A stretch of 64,000 nt of DNA from Oliverpabstia intestinalis (GCF_009696065.1 NZ_VUMS01000013.1:1-64000); one strand, 5' to 3'; counted from the first letter of the stretch, positions 47,652 through 55,534 are shown. Notes: a model not told the origin generated them from the sequence alone. Made by a program: numbers and translations.

Positions 47652-48224
47652 CTACATCTTATAAATTATCACAGGAATCGGCGGATGATTCGGTCGATTA
47701 TAATAACAGGAAAGTACCACCAGATATTTCTTTGAATCCAATCCCTTCAGATAATCCAGTACACCGTCCCGTTCTTCAAAGCCACTATCACCTCCACTGT
47801 AAATACAAAGACTGATGCATCCGCCTGTCTTTAAAAGTTCCAGTCCTTGTTCCAGTGCTACAATTGTTGACTCTTTGTGGGTGGCGATCGAATGATCTCC
47901 CGAAGGAAGATATCCAAGATTAAAAACGATACAGGAAACCGTTCCCGGGTCTGCGTAAGAAGACATGTGTGCATGGCTGTCCAGTAAAAGTTGTACGGGT
48001 GCCAGATGTTCGTGTTCCTGTAAAAGTGCTTTGGTGGAATCAAGGGCAGCCTGCTGAATATCAAAAGCCAGGACACATCCGGACGGACCAGCCAGCTGGC
48101 TTAAAAATAATGTATCACGGCCGTTTCCCATGGTAGCATCGATACACAGATCTCCCGGCTTTATTTGGGTACGGATGACAGAACGGTACCATTCGGTGAC
48201 CTGATATGGGTTTGTCTTTTTCAT
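47652..48224 (-). CDS. mnmM: tRNA mnm5s2U methyltransferase MnmM (YtqB)
   Basis: A 190-residue class I methyltransferase of the YtqB/rRNA_methylase (PF06962) family. CIDATMGNGRDTLFLSQLAG is the SAM-binding loop, FDIQQAALDSTKALL holds the acidic ribose ligand, and VFNLGYLPSGDHSIAT is the N-L-G-Y-L-P-G-type catalytic motif. In Bacillus and Staphylococcus MnmM makes the final methylation of mnm5s2U34 in tRNA. Start MKKTNPYQVTEW with an AAAGG site; the longer open frame runs through a GTAAC repeat and is not coding. Confidence 0.85.
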   Translation of the reverse strand: MKKTNPYQVTEWYRSVIRTQIKPGDLCIDATMGNGRDTLFLSQLAGPSGCVLAFDIQQAALDSTKALLQEHEHLAPVQLLLDSHAHMSSYADPGTVSCIVFNLGYLPSGDHSIATHKESTIVALEQGLELLKTGGCISLCIYSGGDSGFEERDGVLDYLKGLDSKKYLVVLSCYYNRPNHPPIPVIIYKM

Positions 48225-48251
48225 AAAACATTTACCTTTCTGTGAAGAATG

Positions 48252-48484
48252 GTAACTGTTCAGTACCTTCACAGTTACGTGCCAAAATGCATTTAAACGA
48301 TAAAAATACGCTTTGCGAGTTTTTATCGTTATCGCGGCACTCCTCAAGGTTCCGTGCAAGCACGGACTTTGACTCGTTGCTCGCGTAAATCACCTCCGGT
48401 GATGGCATTTTGGCTTGTATGTCTTGGGATTTTGGCATATTTATGCCAAAACACCTCGCGGTACAGTGGTTACTGAATAGTTAC
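48252..48484. repeat. Long GTAAC intergenic repeat with inner insert (copy B, 233 bp)
   Basis: Ends GTAACTGTTCAGTA (48252-48265) and TACTGAATAGTTAC (48471-48484) are inverted repeats. It is oriented opposite to copy A and shares all its blocks (CACCTCGCGG, TTTGGCATA palindrome, CTTGTATGTC, GGTGATGGCATTTTGG). It carries about 90 extra bases in the middle with an AACGATAAAAA/TTTTTATCGTT hairpin and a CCGTGC-AA-GCACGG hairpin. It fills most of the 365-base gap between the divergent mnmM and capA genes. Confidence 0.85.
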
Positions 48485-48589
48485 GAAGAATGTTACAAAT
48501 ATTATAAACATCTGAAAGAAAAAAGTAAACGGAAAAAGAAGTAGAATACTTGCAGTTTCAGACAAAAGCAGGTATCATGAAGAATAAGC

Positions 48590-49849
48590 ATGGAAAAACA
48601 ATACATCAGAAGAAGCAAAGAGTACAGACAGAAAGTTGGCGATAAAATGGATAAAAAACGGCAAAGAAAAAAATCTAGGAGACGGCGATTGAGTCATCGA
48701 CAAAAAATTGTGTACATGCAGATCGGAGCCATCACCGTTGCTATTTTTCTGGCACTTCTTGTGGGAGCAGCAGCACTTACCAAAGTGCTGAATCGGCGAG
48801 AGGTACAGACGGATCAAAAAAATGCAAAACAAGAACAGCAGGAAGAAAAAATAGCATCGGAAGATGACAATTCTGCGGACAGTACGTCCGGAGACTCCCG
48901 GAATGAACCAACGACACCCGAACCGACAGGTGAACCGGTTTCTATCACGGTCAGTATGGTGGGTGACTGTACGCTGGGAACGGATATAAACTTTGATCAG
49001 AGCACCAGTTTTGATGCGTTTTATCAGATGAAAAACGATCCGGGATACTTTTTCCAGAATGTAAAAGAAATATTTACAGCGGACGATCTCACTGTGGCAA
49101 ATATGGAAGGAACGCTGACAACCTCCGATGCCCGACAGGAAAAAACATTTGCTTTCAAAGGTGATCCTTCTTATACAGAGATCCTTACCCGGGGTGGCGT
49201 GGAGGCCACCAACCTTGCCAACAACCACAGTCATGATTACGGAGATCAGAGTTATGAAGATACGATTCAGTATCTGGAGGCAGCCGGAATTACGACTTTT
49301 GGCTATGATCGGACAGCTGTGATGGATGTAAAAGGCATCAAAGTGGGACTGATCGGAATCTATGAACTGAAAGACGGGATCGGTAGACAACAGCAGGTTA
49401 TTGATACCATACAGGAGGTAAAGAATCAGGGAGCCCAGGTAATCATTGTAAGCTTCCACTGGGGAACGGAAAAATCGAACATTCCGGACGATGCCCAGAA
49501 AACACTGGCTCATCTGGCAATTGATCAGGGAGCAGATCTGGTAGTAGGACATCATCCACATGTTCTTCAGGGAATAGAAAAATATCAGGGAAAAAATATT
49601 GTATACAGTCTTGGAAACTTCTGCTTTGGCGGAAACAAGAATCCGTCAGATAAGGATACGATGATTTTTCAGCAGACCTTTACTGTTGAAAACGGGAAAC
49701 TGGCAGAAGACGATGTGACCAATATTATCCCCTGTTCTCTTTCTTCGGAGTCCGGGTATAATAATTATCAGCCCATGGTTCTGGAAGGAAGTGAAAAAGA
49801 GCGTGTACTTCAGAAGATAGAGGATTTCAGTACAGCCATCAATCAGTAA
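48590..49849 (+). CDS. CapA family membrane-anchored metallophosphatase-like protein
   Basis: A 419-residue protein, or 400 if it starts at ATG 48647; both starts lack a strong binding site. A highly basic N-terminus and one membrane helix (IGAITVAIFLALLVGAAAL) are followed by a Glu/Thr/Pro-rich linker and a CapA/PgsA domain: MVGDCTLGTDINFD, VANMEGTLT, LANNHSHDYG, VIIVSFHWGTEKS and VVGHHPHVLQGIE hold the usual metal-like histidines and asparagines. CapA proteins act in polyglutamate capsule assembly, but no pgs neighbours are present, so its role is open. Confidence 0.85.
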   Translation: MEKQYIRRSKEYRQKVGDKMDKKRQRKKSRRRRLSHRQKIVYMQIGAITVAIFLALLVGAAALTKVLNRREVQTDQKNAKQEQQEEKIASEDDNSADSTSGDSRNEPTTPEPTGEPVSITVSMVGDCTLGTDINFDQSTSFDAFYQMKNDPGYFFQNVKEIFTADDLTVANMEGTLTTSDARQEKTFAFKGDPSYTEILTRGGVEATNLANNHSHDYGDQSYEDTIQYLEAAGITTFGYDRTAVMDVKGIKVGLIGIYELKDGIGRQQQVIDTIQEVKNQGAQVIIVSFHWGTEKSNIPDDAQKTLAHLAIDQGADLVVGHHPHVLQGIEKYQGKNIVYSLGNFCFGGNKNPSDKDTMIFQQTFTVENGKLAEDDVTNIIPCSLSSESGYNNYQPMVLEGSEKERVLQKIEDFSTAINQ

Positions 49850-49880
49850 CCAGATGAGTGACAGAAAAAAGAGGATAACG

Positions 49881-50333
49881 ATGAGAAAAGAAGAATTTTT
49901 GGAAAAACTGCGGGCACGGCTGTCTCAGACCATGTCTCAACAGGAAGTGACAGCACAGATCCGTTATTATGAAAACTATATTCAGGAACAGATGCAAAAT
50001 GGCAGATCAGAGGAAGAAGTACTGACAGAGCTTGGAGATCCTCTGCTGATTGCGAAAACACTGATGGATGTACAGGAGACGCAGGAAGAGTACAGCCATC
50101 CGGAGAGCAATATTTATGAGGAACGGGGTGGACAGGAGAGCGGTGATACACAGAGAGAACTGCATCGTATGGAAATAAAGACCAGGGGAGGCAGCCTGCT
50201 GGCGGCTGTCATTTTTGTTGTGGCTGTGGCAATGATCCTGTGGGCAGCCGGGACAGTGCTCATTCATCTGCTCCCGATATTGATCCCGTTAATGATAGTT
50301 TTATTGGTTGTGGCATATTTTAAACAAAAATAA
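49881..50333 (+). CDS. DUF1700-type membrane protein
   Basis: A 150-residue protein. MRKEEFLEKLRARLSQTMSQ followed by the RYYENYIQEQMQNGRSEEEV helix and ELGDPLLIAKTL is the HAAS/DUF1700 pattern, often found in proteins coupled to PadR-type regulators. One or two membrane helices lie at the C-terminus. No PadR gene is adjacent here. GAGGA precedes ATG 49881; an ATG further upstream is possible. It follows capA by 31 bases and may be cotranscribed. Confidence 0.75.
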   Translation: MRKEEFLEKLRARLSQTMSQQEVTAQIRYYENYIQEQMQNGRSEEEVLTELGDPLLIAKTLMDVQETQEEYSHPESNIYEERGGQESGDTQRELHRMEIKTRGGSLLAAVIFVVAVAMILWAAGTVLIHLLPILIPLMIVLLVVAYFKQK

Positions 50334-50335
50334 GA

Positions 50336-50376
50336 AAAAGCAGAAGTTACGTGAAAAAAACGAAACTTCTGCTTTT
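50336..50376 (+). terminator. Terminator of the capA-DUF1700 unit
   Basis: AAAAGCAGAAGTT pairs exactly with AACTTCTGCTTTT, followed by TT and C. Confidence 0.8.
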
Positions 50377-50444
50377 TTCCTGCAGGGAAAGAAAATAATA
50401 AAACAGAAAAGTGGGGACAAATCCCAGAAAAACATGGTTTCAGA

Positions 50445-50553
50445 CAAAGAGAAAGACCAGTAGGGGAGCTACTGGCCTTTCGAGGGGAGTATAAATAATT
50501 AATAAGGGGTTATTAATTGTAAAAAAAATTTTTGAAGGGTAAATTCTTTTTAC
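50445..50553 (-). ncRNA. Candidate C-rich-loop small RNA on the minus strand
   Basis: Read on the minus strand, TTGCAT (50588-50583) and a perfect TATAAT (50565-50560) stand 17 bases apart. About seven bases on, a transcript of roughly 108 nt would begin. It contains UUACCCUUC, then a hairpin AAUUAAUAA-CCCC-UUAUUAAUU with a perfect 9-bp stem and CCCC loop. A single-stranded CUCCCCUCG follows, and then the terminator hairpin CCAGUAG-CUCCC-CUACUGG with a UCUUUCUCUUU tail. Four C-rich, Shine-Dalgarno-complementary stretches in accessible positions suggest a trans-acting regulatory RNA. No protein-coding frame fits. Confidence 0.55.
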
Positions 50554-50559
50554 AGGTTT

Positions 50560-50588
50560 GATTATAATACAGATCATTTGAAAATGCA
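50560..50588 (-). promoter_or_regulatory. Promoter of the candidate small RNA
   Basis: Minus-strand TTGCAT, 17 bases, TATAAT. A plus-strand TATAAT also occurs at 50562-50567 but has no -35 at the right distance. Confidence 0.65.
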
Positions 50589-50695
50589 ACAAAGAAATGA
50601 ATAAAGTCCCTTATTTTTGACATACTAACTCTGTAAATGAAACCGATGATTCAACGGAACATTTACAAAACAAGGATGAGCAGGAGGAAATACAC

Positions 50696-50866
50696 ATGTC
50701 TAAAAACTACAACAGGTGCAGCGAAGAGAACAAAGAAACTGACAAATACGGTATGACAGACAAGACAAATGAGAATGTCAAAACACAGAAAAAAGAAAAT
50801 CGTTATGGCTCTGACAGCTATGACAAGAGCAGCACCAATCGTTACAGCGATAAAAACAGACAGTAA
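50696..50866 (+). CDS. Small hydrophilic protein of unknown function
   Basis: A 56-residue ORF, MSKNYNRCSEENKETDKYGM and on to YSDKNRQ, rich in N, K, D, S and Y with one cysteine and almost no hydrophobic residues, so it is probably disordered. AGGAGG at 50682-50687 lies eight bases before the ATG, a near-ideal spacing, which is the main evidence that it is translated. A 10-11 bp hairpin follows (50876-50906). I do not recognise it; such compositions are seen in small spore or coat-associated proteins, but that is only a resemblance. Confidence 0.55.
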   Translation: MSKNYNRCSEENKETDKYGMTDKTNENVKTQKKENRYGSDSYDKSSTNRYSDKNRQ

Positions 50867-50875
50867 AAAAACAGT

Positions 50876-50906
50876 CTGTCCCGGAATTTTCCACCGGGAC
50901 AGACCG
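50876..50906 (+). terminator. GC-rich hairpin after the small ORF
   Basis: GTCTGTCCCGG and CCGGGACAGAC are exact inverted repeats around a nine-base loop. There is no T run, so termination may be weak and the rhodanese gene could be read through. Confidence 0.5.
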
Positions 50907-50975
50907 GTACATAAAAGATTACGGATGTGCGGTCGGTGGAACGTGTGCATAAGATAAGAAAAAAGGAGTTTGGTT

Positions 50976-51284
50976 GTGGATATACCTCTGGTCTCTCCAC
51001 GAAAGCTGGACCAGTACGTAGCCCGTTATCCGGGGGTCTGGATCGTTGATGTACGTTCCGGGGAAGAATACCGCAGATCACATATCCGATACGCAGTGAA
51101 CATCCCTTATGAACCTGGAAAGGAGTGGGATCTGCCGGGAGAAAAAGAGATTGTGGTGTACTGTGAACGGGGAGCTACCAGCATGGCGGCAGTCCGGGAG
51201 ATGATACGACAGGGATACTGTGCCCTTTCCGTGGCAGGAGGAATTACAGAATATAAAGGAAGAAATCTTGTGTTTTCCGAATAA
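50976..51284 (+). CDS. Single-domain rhodanese-like protein
   Basis: A 102-residue rhodanese. VWIVDVRSGEEYRRSHI is the conserved D-V-R-x-x-x-E-Y motif, AVNIPYE follows, and VYCERGATSM is the active loop with the catalytic cysteine (C-x-R-G-x-x-S). It may carry sulfane sulfur to an acceptor protein, partner unknown. AAGGAG lies seven bases before GTG 50976; the TTG six bases earlier is too close. Confidence 0.82.
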   Translation: MDIPLVSPRKLDQYVARYPGVWIVDVRSGEEYRRSHIRYAVNIPYEPGKEWDLPGEKEIVVYCERGATSMAAVREMIRQGYCALSVAGGITEYKGRNLVFSE

Positions 51285-51312
51285 TCATAGTAGAATAAAG
51301 CATAATGTAAAC

Positions 51313-51339
51313 GTAACTGTGAGGGTACTGAACAGTTAC
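51313..51339. repeat. Short GTAAC repeat (copy G, 27 bp)
   Basis: GTAACTGT and ACAGTTAC pair around GAGGGTACTGA. It equals the right-end hairpin of the long copies with one base changed. It lies after the rhodanese gene. Confidence 0.75.
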
Positions 51340-51405
51340 TATGTAAATTTTAAAATGTAGAAAAAGAGGACGGTACTGCCGTCCTCTGACAAAGGAGAAA
51401 AGTCA

Positions 51406-51948
51406 ATGAAATATATGATTGCCTCAGATATTCATGGATCTGCCTGGTATTGCAGAAAAATGATGGAAGCTCTGGAAAAAGAGCAGGCAGATCGTCTGAT
51501 TCTGCTGGGGGACCTGTTGTATCATGGTCCGCGAAATGATCTTCCCAAGGAATATGCACCAAAAGAAGTGATTCGGATGCTGAATAAAGAAAAGAACCGG
51601 ATCTATAATGTGAGAGGAAACTGTGATGCGGAAGTGGACCAGATGGTACTGGAATTTCCGGTACTGGCAGATTATGGCTGGATGGAAATTGACGGGAAAA
51701 CATTCTATATGAGCCATGGGCATATTTATAACGAACATAATCTGCCACCGTTAAAACCGGGCGATATTTTCATGCATGGGCATACTCATGTACTCAGGGC
51801 GGAAAAAGTAGGGGATATCACGATCCTGAATCCGGGTTCCGTGTCGATTCCGAAGGAAGGGAATCCGCCTACCTATGCAATACTGGAAAACAGTCGATTC
51901 ACCATCAAAACATTCGATGAAGAAATAATAAAGGAATATGATTTATGA
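51406..51948 (+). CDS. yfcE: YfcE-type phosphodiesterase
   Basis: A 180-residue calcineurin-like metallophosphoesterase. The two-metal site is complete: SDIHG, LLGDLLYHG, VRGNCDAE, MSHGHIYN and MHGHTHV. It matches YfcE, which hydrolyses phosphodiesters in vitro; the cellular substrate is unknown. An AGAGGACGG/CCGTCCTCT hairpin (51363-51387) sits just upstream, next to its AAAGGAG. It overlaps the next gene by four bases and opens a four-gene operon. Confidence 0.9.
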   Translation: MKYMIASDIHGSAWYCRKMMEALEKEQADRLILLGDLLYHGPRNDLPKEYAPKEVIRMLNKEKNRIYNVRGNCDAEVDQMVLEFPVLADYGWMEIDGKTFYMSHGHIYNEHNLPPLKPGDIFMHGHTHVLRAEKVGDITILNPGSVSIPKEGNPPTYAILENSRFTIKTFDEEIIKEYDL

Positions 51949-53105
51949 GACAATTTGAACTGATTGCCCCCTGTCACTTCGGACTGGAAGCAGTATTAAA
52001 AAGAGAAATCCTGGATCTTGGTTATGAGATCAGCAAGGTAGAAGATGGAAAGGTAAGTTTCTGGGGAGATGAGGAAGCGGTGGCTTATGCCAATATGTTT
52101 CTTCGAACCGCAGAGAGAGTTCTGTTAAAAGCAGGAGAATTTAAGGCGTGTACCTATGATGAGCTGTTTGAGAAAACGAAAGCTCTCCCGTGGGAAGAAT
52201 ATATCCCGGAAAACGGAAAGTTCTGGGTGAAAAAAGCTTCTTCGATCAAAAGCAAACTTTTCAGTCCTTCTGATATCCAGTCAATCATGAAAAAAGCCAT
52301 GGTAGAACGGATGAAGCAGAAATATCACAGAGAGCATTTTGAAGAAGATGGTGTCAGCTATCCGGTGCGCGTATCGCTGATGAAAGATATCGTAACCGTG
52401 GGAATTGACACAACAGGGGTATCTCTTCATAAGCGAGGATATCGGAAATTACAGTCAAAAGCACCGATCTCCGAGACGCTTGCAGCGGCACTGATCATGT
52501 TGACTCCGTGGAAGAAAGACCGGATCCTGGTGGATCCTTTCTGTGGAAGCGGAACCTTCCCGATCGAAGCTGCGATGATGGCATGTAATATTGCGCCAGG
52601 TATGAACCGTTCCTTTCTGGCAGAAGACTGGACGAACCTGATTCCGCGCAAACACTGGTATAATGCGCTGGAAGAAGCGCAGGATCTGGTACATATGGAA
52701 GAAAGTCTGGATCTGCAGGGATACGATATCGATCCGGAAGTGGTAAAAAATGCAAGAGAAAATGCAGTGGCAGCAGGCGTGGATCATCTGATTCATTTTC
52801 AGCAGAGAGAAGTGGAGAAACTGCGTCATCCGAAAAAATATGGATTTATAATTACCAATCCGCCGTACGGCGAACGTCTTGAAGAAAAAGAGATGCTTCC
52901 CGGACTGTATCGTCAGATCGGTGAGGTATATGAAAAACTGGATGCCTGGTCGATGTATCTGATCACCAGTTACCAGGATGCAGAACGCTATATTGGAAGA
53001 AAAGCAGATAAGAACCGGAAAATTTATAACGGTATGATCCGGACCTATTACTATCAGTTCCTTGGACCAAAACCACCGAAACGCAGAGAGGGAGAGACAC
53101 GATGA
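51945..53105 (+). CDS. THUMP-domain 23S rRNA (guanine-N2) methyltransferase
   Basis: A 386-residue enzyme of the YpsC/RlmL group. An N-terminal ferredoxin-like and THUMP region spans about residues 1-155. A class I SAM domain follows with LVDPFCGSGTFPIEAAMMA, LQGYDIDPEVVKNARENA and the N6/N2-methyltransferase motif IITNPPYGERL. It should methylate a guanine in 23S rRNA (G2445 in the E. coli RlmL equivalent). It overlaps its neighbours on both sides by four bases. Confidence 0.9.
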   Translation: MRQFELIAPCHFGLEAVLKREILDLGYEISKVEDGKVSFWGDEEAVAYANMFLRTAERVLLKAGEFKACTYDELFEKTKALPWEEYIPENGKFWVKKASSIKSKLFSPSDIQSIMKKAMVERMKQKYHREHFEEDGVSYPVRVSLMKDIVTVGIDTTGVSLHKRGYRKLQSKAPISETLAAALIMLTPWKKDRILVDPFCGSGTFPIEAAMMACNIAPGMNRSFLAEDWTNLIPRKHWYNALEEAQDLVHMEESLDLQGYDIDPEVVKNARENAVAAGVDHLIHFQQREVEKLRHPKKYGFIITNPPYGERLEEKEMLPGLYRQIGEVYEKLDAWSMYLITSYQDAERYIGRKADKNRKIYNGMIRTYYYQFLGPKPPKRREGETR

Positions 53106-53704
53106 AACGTTTGATATTTGCCACAGGCAATCAGAATAAAATGCGGGAAATCCGGGAGATTCTGGCAGATCTTCCGGTAGAGATCCTGTCCATGAAACAG
53201 GCAGGGATCGAAGCGGATATTGTGGAAGATGGAAAAACCTTTGAGGAAAATGCCATCATCAAGGCAAAAACGATCATGGAACTGACCGGAGAACTGGTGC
53301 TGGCAGACGATTCCGGACTGGAAATTGACTATCTCAATAAAGAGCCTGGAATTTATTCCGCAAGATATATGGGAGAAGATACCTCTTACAGGGTAAAAAA
53401 TATCAATCTGATCGAACGGCTGACAGGTGTACCGGATGAAAAAAGAACGGCACGCTTTGTCTGTGCAATTGCAGCAGCATTTCCGGATGGAACCATAAAG
53501 ACAACCGAGGGTGTGATCGAAGGCCGGATCGGATATGAAGAACGTGGTGAGAACGGATTTGGTTATGATCCTATCTTTTATGTACCGGAATTCGGCTGTA
53601 CAACAGCTGAACTATCGGAAGAACAGAAGAATGCAGTAAGTCACAGAGGAAAAGCCCTGGAAAAGATGAGGGAGATTCTGAAAGAAAGTGTGAATGCAGA
53701 ATGA
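53102..53704 (+). CDS. rdgB: XTP/dITP diphosphatase RdgB
   Basis: A 200-residue Ham1/RdgB pyrophosphatase that removes dITP, dXTP and ITP from the nucleotide pool. Motifs: IFATGNQNKMREIREIL, ENAIIKAKTI, LADDSGLEID, GIYSARYMGE, FGYDPIFYVPE and VSHRGKALEKM, all at family spacing. It overlaps the gene before and the gene after by four bases. Confidence 0.95.
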   Translation: MKRLIFATGNQNKMREIREILADLPVEILSMKQAGIEADIVEDGKTFEENAIIKAKTIMELTGELVLADDSGLEIDYLNKEPGIYSARYMGEDTSYRVKNINLIERLTGVPDEKRTARFVCAIAAAFPDGTIKTTEGVIEGRIGYEERGENGFGYDPIFYVPEFGCTTAELSEEQKNAVSHRGKALEKMREILKESVNAE

Positions 53705-54189
53705 AGATTTTGGTAGTCAGTGATACACACGGACATGACGAAAATCTGATGCGTGTCCTGCAGCGGGAATGGCCGATTGATGCGCTGATCCACTGCGGAG
53801 ATCTGGAAGGATCAGAGGATTATATCCCGGAGGCTGTAGAATGTCCCTGTTTCTTTGTGAGAGGAAATAACGATTTTTTCAGCGATTTGCCAAAGGAAGA
53901 AGTATTCAGTCTGGAAAATTATCGCATTATGGTAACACATGGACATATGCACGGTGTTTCGTTAAGTACCTGTCAGCTGGAAGAAGAAGCCAGGAGTCGT
54001 CAGGTACAGGTTGTAATGTTTGGACATACCCATTATCCTTACCTGGACGAAGAGGAGGATCTGACAGTTTTAAATCCGGGCAGTCTTTCTTACCCGCGCC
54101 AGCCGGGACGAAAACCGAGTTATCTTGTTATGCAAATTGATGAACAGGGAAAGGCACATTACGAACACAGATACCTCGAGAAATCCTGA
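53701..54189 (+). CDS. YsnB/YfcE-like metallophosphoesterase
   Basis: A 162-residue metallophosphoesterase with SDTHGHDEN, HCGDLEGSED, RGNNDFF, VTHGHMHG and FGHTHYPY. It is shorter than the yfcE gene upstream and closer to Bacillus YsnB, which also follows rdgB. Natural substrate unknown. Last gene of the operon; a TCCTGA/TCAGGA hairpin follows. Confidence 0.9.
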   Translation: MKILVVSDTHGHDENLMRVLQREWPIDALIHCGDLEGSEDYIPEAVECPCFFVRGNNDFFSDLPKEEVFSLENYRIMVTHGHMHGVSLSTCQLEEEARSRQVQVVMFGHTHYPYLDEEEDLTVLNPGSLSYPRQPGRKPSYLVMQIDEQGKAHYEHRYLEKS

Positions 54190-54244
54190 AAAATAAGGAA
54201 AAATCAGGAAAATAAAAAAAATTAAAAAAATTCAAAAAAAGGTG

Positions 54245-54273
54245 TTGACTTTTAGCAAACTATACACTATAAT
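54245..54273 (+). promoter_or_regulatory. Promoter of the tRNA cluster
   Basis: TTGACT at 54245-54250 and TATAAT at 54268-54273, 17 bases apart, 42 bases before the first tRNA. Confidence 0.85.
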
Positions 54274-54315
54274 ACTCCTTGTGCTGAGCGAGAGAGCTCA
54301 ACACGAGGAACAAAA

Positions 54316-54390
54316 CGGGGTGTGGCTCAGCTTGGCTAGAGCGCCTGGTTTGGGACCAGGAGGTCGCAGGTTCGAATCCTGTCACCCCGA
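54316..54390 (+). tRNA. tRNA-Pro (anticodon TGG)
   Basis: CGGGGTG pairs with CACCCCG, discriminator A. The loop TTTGGGA centres on TGG; the T arm is AGGTTCGAATCCT. First of the cluster. Confidence 0.95.
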
Positions 54391-54506
54391 CTTACGCGAA
54401 CAACAAGTAAAAGTCTGTGCTTGCATGAGGACTTAACGAGTGTCGCGATGACGAGTAAAATCTGCGAAGTGTATTTTGTCTCGTTTAACAACTAAATAAT
54501 TCCTAT

Positions 54507-54577
54507 GCGGGTGTAGTTCAATGGTAGAACACCAGCCTTCCAAGCTGGATACGTGGGTTCGATTCCCATCACCCGCT
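54507..54577 (+). tRNA. tRNA-Gly (anticodon TCC)
   Basis: GCGGGTG pairs with CACCCGC, discriminator T. The loop CTTCCAA gives TCC. With the GCC tRNA at 42113 it covers the glycine codons. Confidence 0.95.
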
Positions 54578-54602
54578 TCCATCAGACATATCTGATGAGT
54601 AC

Positions 54603-54676
<74 letters not shown>

Positions 54677-54703
54677 TTTCTTTTCTCTAAAGAGGAAAGG
54701 TAT

Positions 54704-54778
54704 GGTGGGTATAGCGCAGTTGGTTAGCGCGCCAGATTGTGGCTCTGGAGGCCCAGGGTTCGAATCCCTGTATCCACC
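54704..54778 (+). tRNA. tRNA-His (anticodon GTG)
   Basis: The extra 5' G faces C73, the histidine identity pair. GTGGGTA pairs with TATCCAC. The loop TTGTGGC gives GTG. Confidence 0.95.
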
Positions 54779-54796
54779 CTGCCGTAAGGCGTACGT

Positions 54797-54868
54797 TGGG
54801 CTATCGCCAAGCGGTAAGGCACAGGACTTTGACTCCTGCATTCGGCAGTTCGAATCTGCCTAGCCCAG
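54797..54868 (+). tRNA. tRNA-Gln (anticodon TTG)
   Basis: TGGGCTA pairs with TAGCCCA, discriminator G. The loop CTTTGAC gives TTG. Confidence 0.95.
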
Positions 54869-54873
54869 GTTAT

Positions 54874-54946
54874 GGGATATTAGCTCAGTTGGTAGAGCAC
54901 TTGACTTTTAATCAAGTTGTCCGGGGTTCGAATCCCCGATGTCTCA
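54874..54946 (+). tRNA. tRNA-Lys (anticodon TTT)
   Basis: GGGATAT pairs with ATGTCTC through two G-U pairs, discriminator A. The loop CTTTTAA gives TTT. Confidence 0.95.
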
Positions 54947-54948
54947 TC

Positions 54949-54974
54949 GGACAAGCCTAGTGCTTGTCCTTTTT
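54949..54974 (+). terminator. Terminator after the six-tRNA run
   Basis: GGACAAGC and GCTTGTCC pair around CTAGT, followed by six T. Confidence 0.85.
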
Positions 54975-55002
54975 TCGTTTTCTGTGCAGAACACATACAC
55001 AG

Positions 55003-55082
55003 GCGGTTATGGCGGAATTGGCAGACGCGCTGGTTTTAGGTGCCAGTGGGCAACCGTGTGGGTTCGAGTCCCACTAACCGCA
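55003..55082 (+). tRNA. tRNA-Leu (anticodon TAG)
   Basis: GCGGTTA pairs with TAACCGC, discriminator A. The loop TTTTAGG gives TAG. A long variable arm is present, as in leucine tRNAs. It lies after the terminator and may depend on readthrough or a separate promoter, which I did not find. Confidence 0.93.
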
Positions 55083-55174
55083 TTTTATAGAAATTGCTGA
55101 TGTTCATATCTTAGATTCTCATTGATTTCCCGGATAATAAAACATGATAGAAAAATGAAAAAGGAGGCCATTGT

Positions 55175-55534
55175 ATGATAAAAGAAAGAAAATGGCTGGT
55201 GGATCTTGCAGGGGGTGCAGCAGTATATCCGGCAGCATACCAGGACATGGGAATCGAGATGTGTCCGTGTAGTGATTTTCAGACAAAAACGATCAGAGAA
55301 GGGGAAGAATATCCGCCTGCATTATTTCTGGGGAAATTTTCCAGGGTAAAGCAGAGGCATAAGTTGACAAACCACAGACACGATGGTAGGCTAGAACCAT
55401 CTCAGGTGTCAGATCAGACATATAGAAAGGAATCATGCGATGAGAGAAAAATACGAATCATTATCAGCAGGAGAGCTTCGGGAAGTAGCCAAAGCAAGAG
55501 GACTGAAAGGAATCTCTGCTCTGAGAAAAGATGA
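55175..55534 (+). CDS. Uncharacterised ORF overlapping the start of rho
   Basis: A 119-codon frame starting MIKERKWLVDLAGGAAVYPA, with a near-perfect AAAGGAGG eight bases ahead. The first 65 codons read like a protein (CPCSDFQTKTIREGEEYPPA), while the last 55 are basic and low in sense and overlap rho by 95 bases in another frame. It may be a leader ORF, or a real gene whose tail was lost. Not recognised. Confidence 0.35.
   Translation: MIKERKWLVDLAGGAAVYPAAYQDMGIEMCPCSDFQTKTIREGEEYPPALFLGKFSRVKQRHKLTNHRHDGRLEPSQVSDQTYRKESCDERKIRIIISRRASGSSQSKRTERNLCSEKR

Noticed and set aside
50539-50567. Plus-strand promoter using TATAAT at 50562
   Set aside because: No acceptable -35 lies 16-18 bases upstream; the minus-strand reading has both boxes.
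50616-50621. TTGACA as promoter of the small ORF at 50696
   Set aside because: No -10 sequence occurs at a workable distance, so the promoter of that gene is left open.
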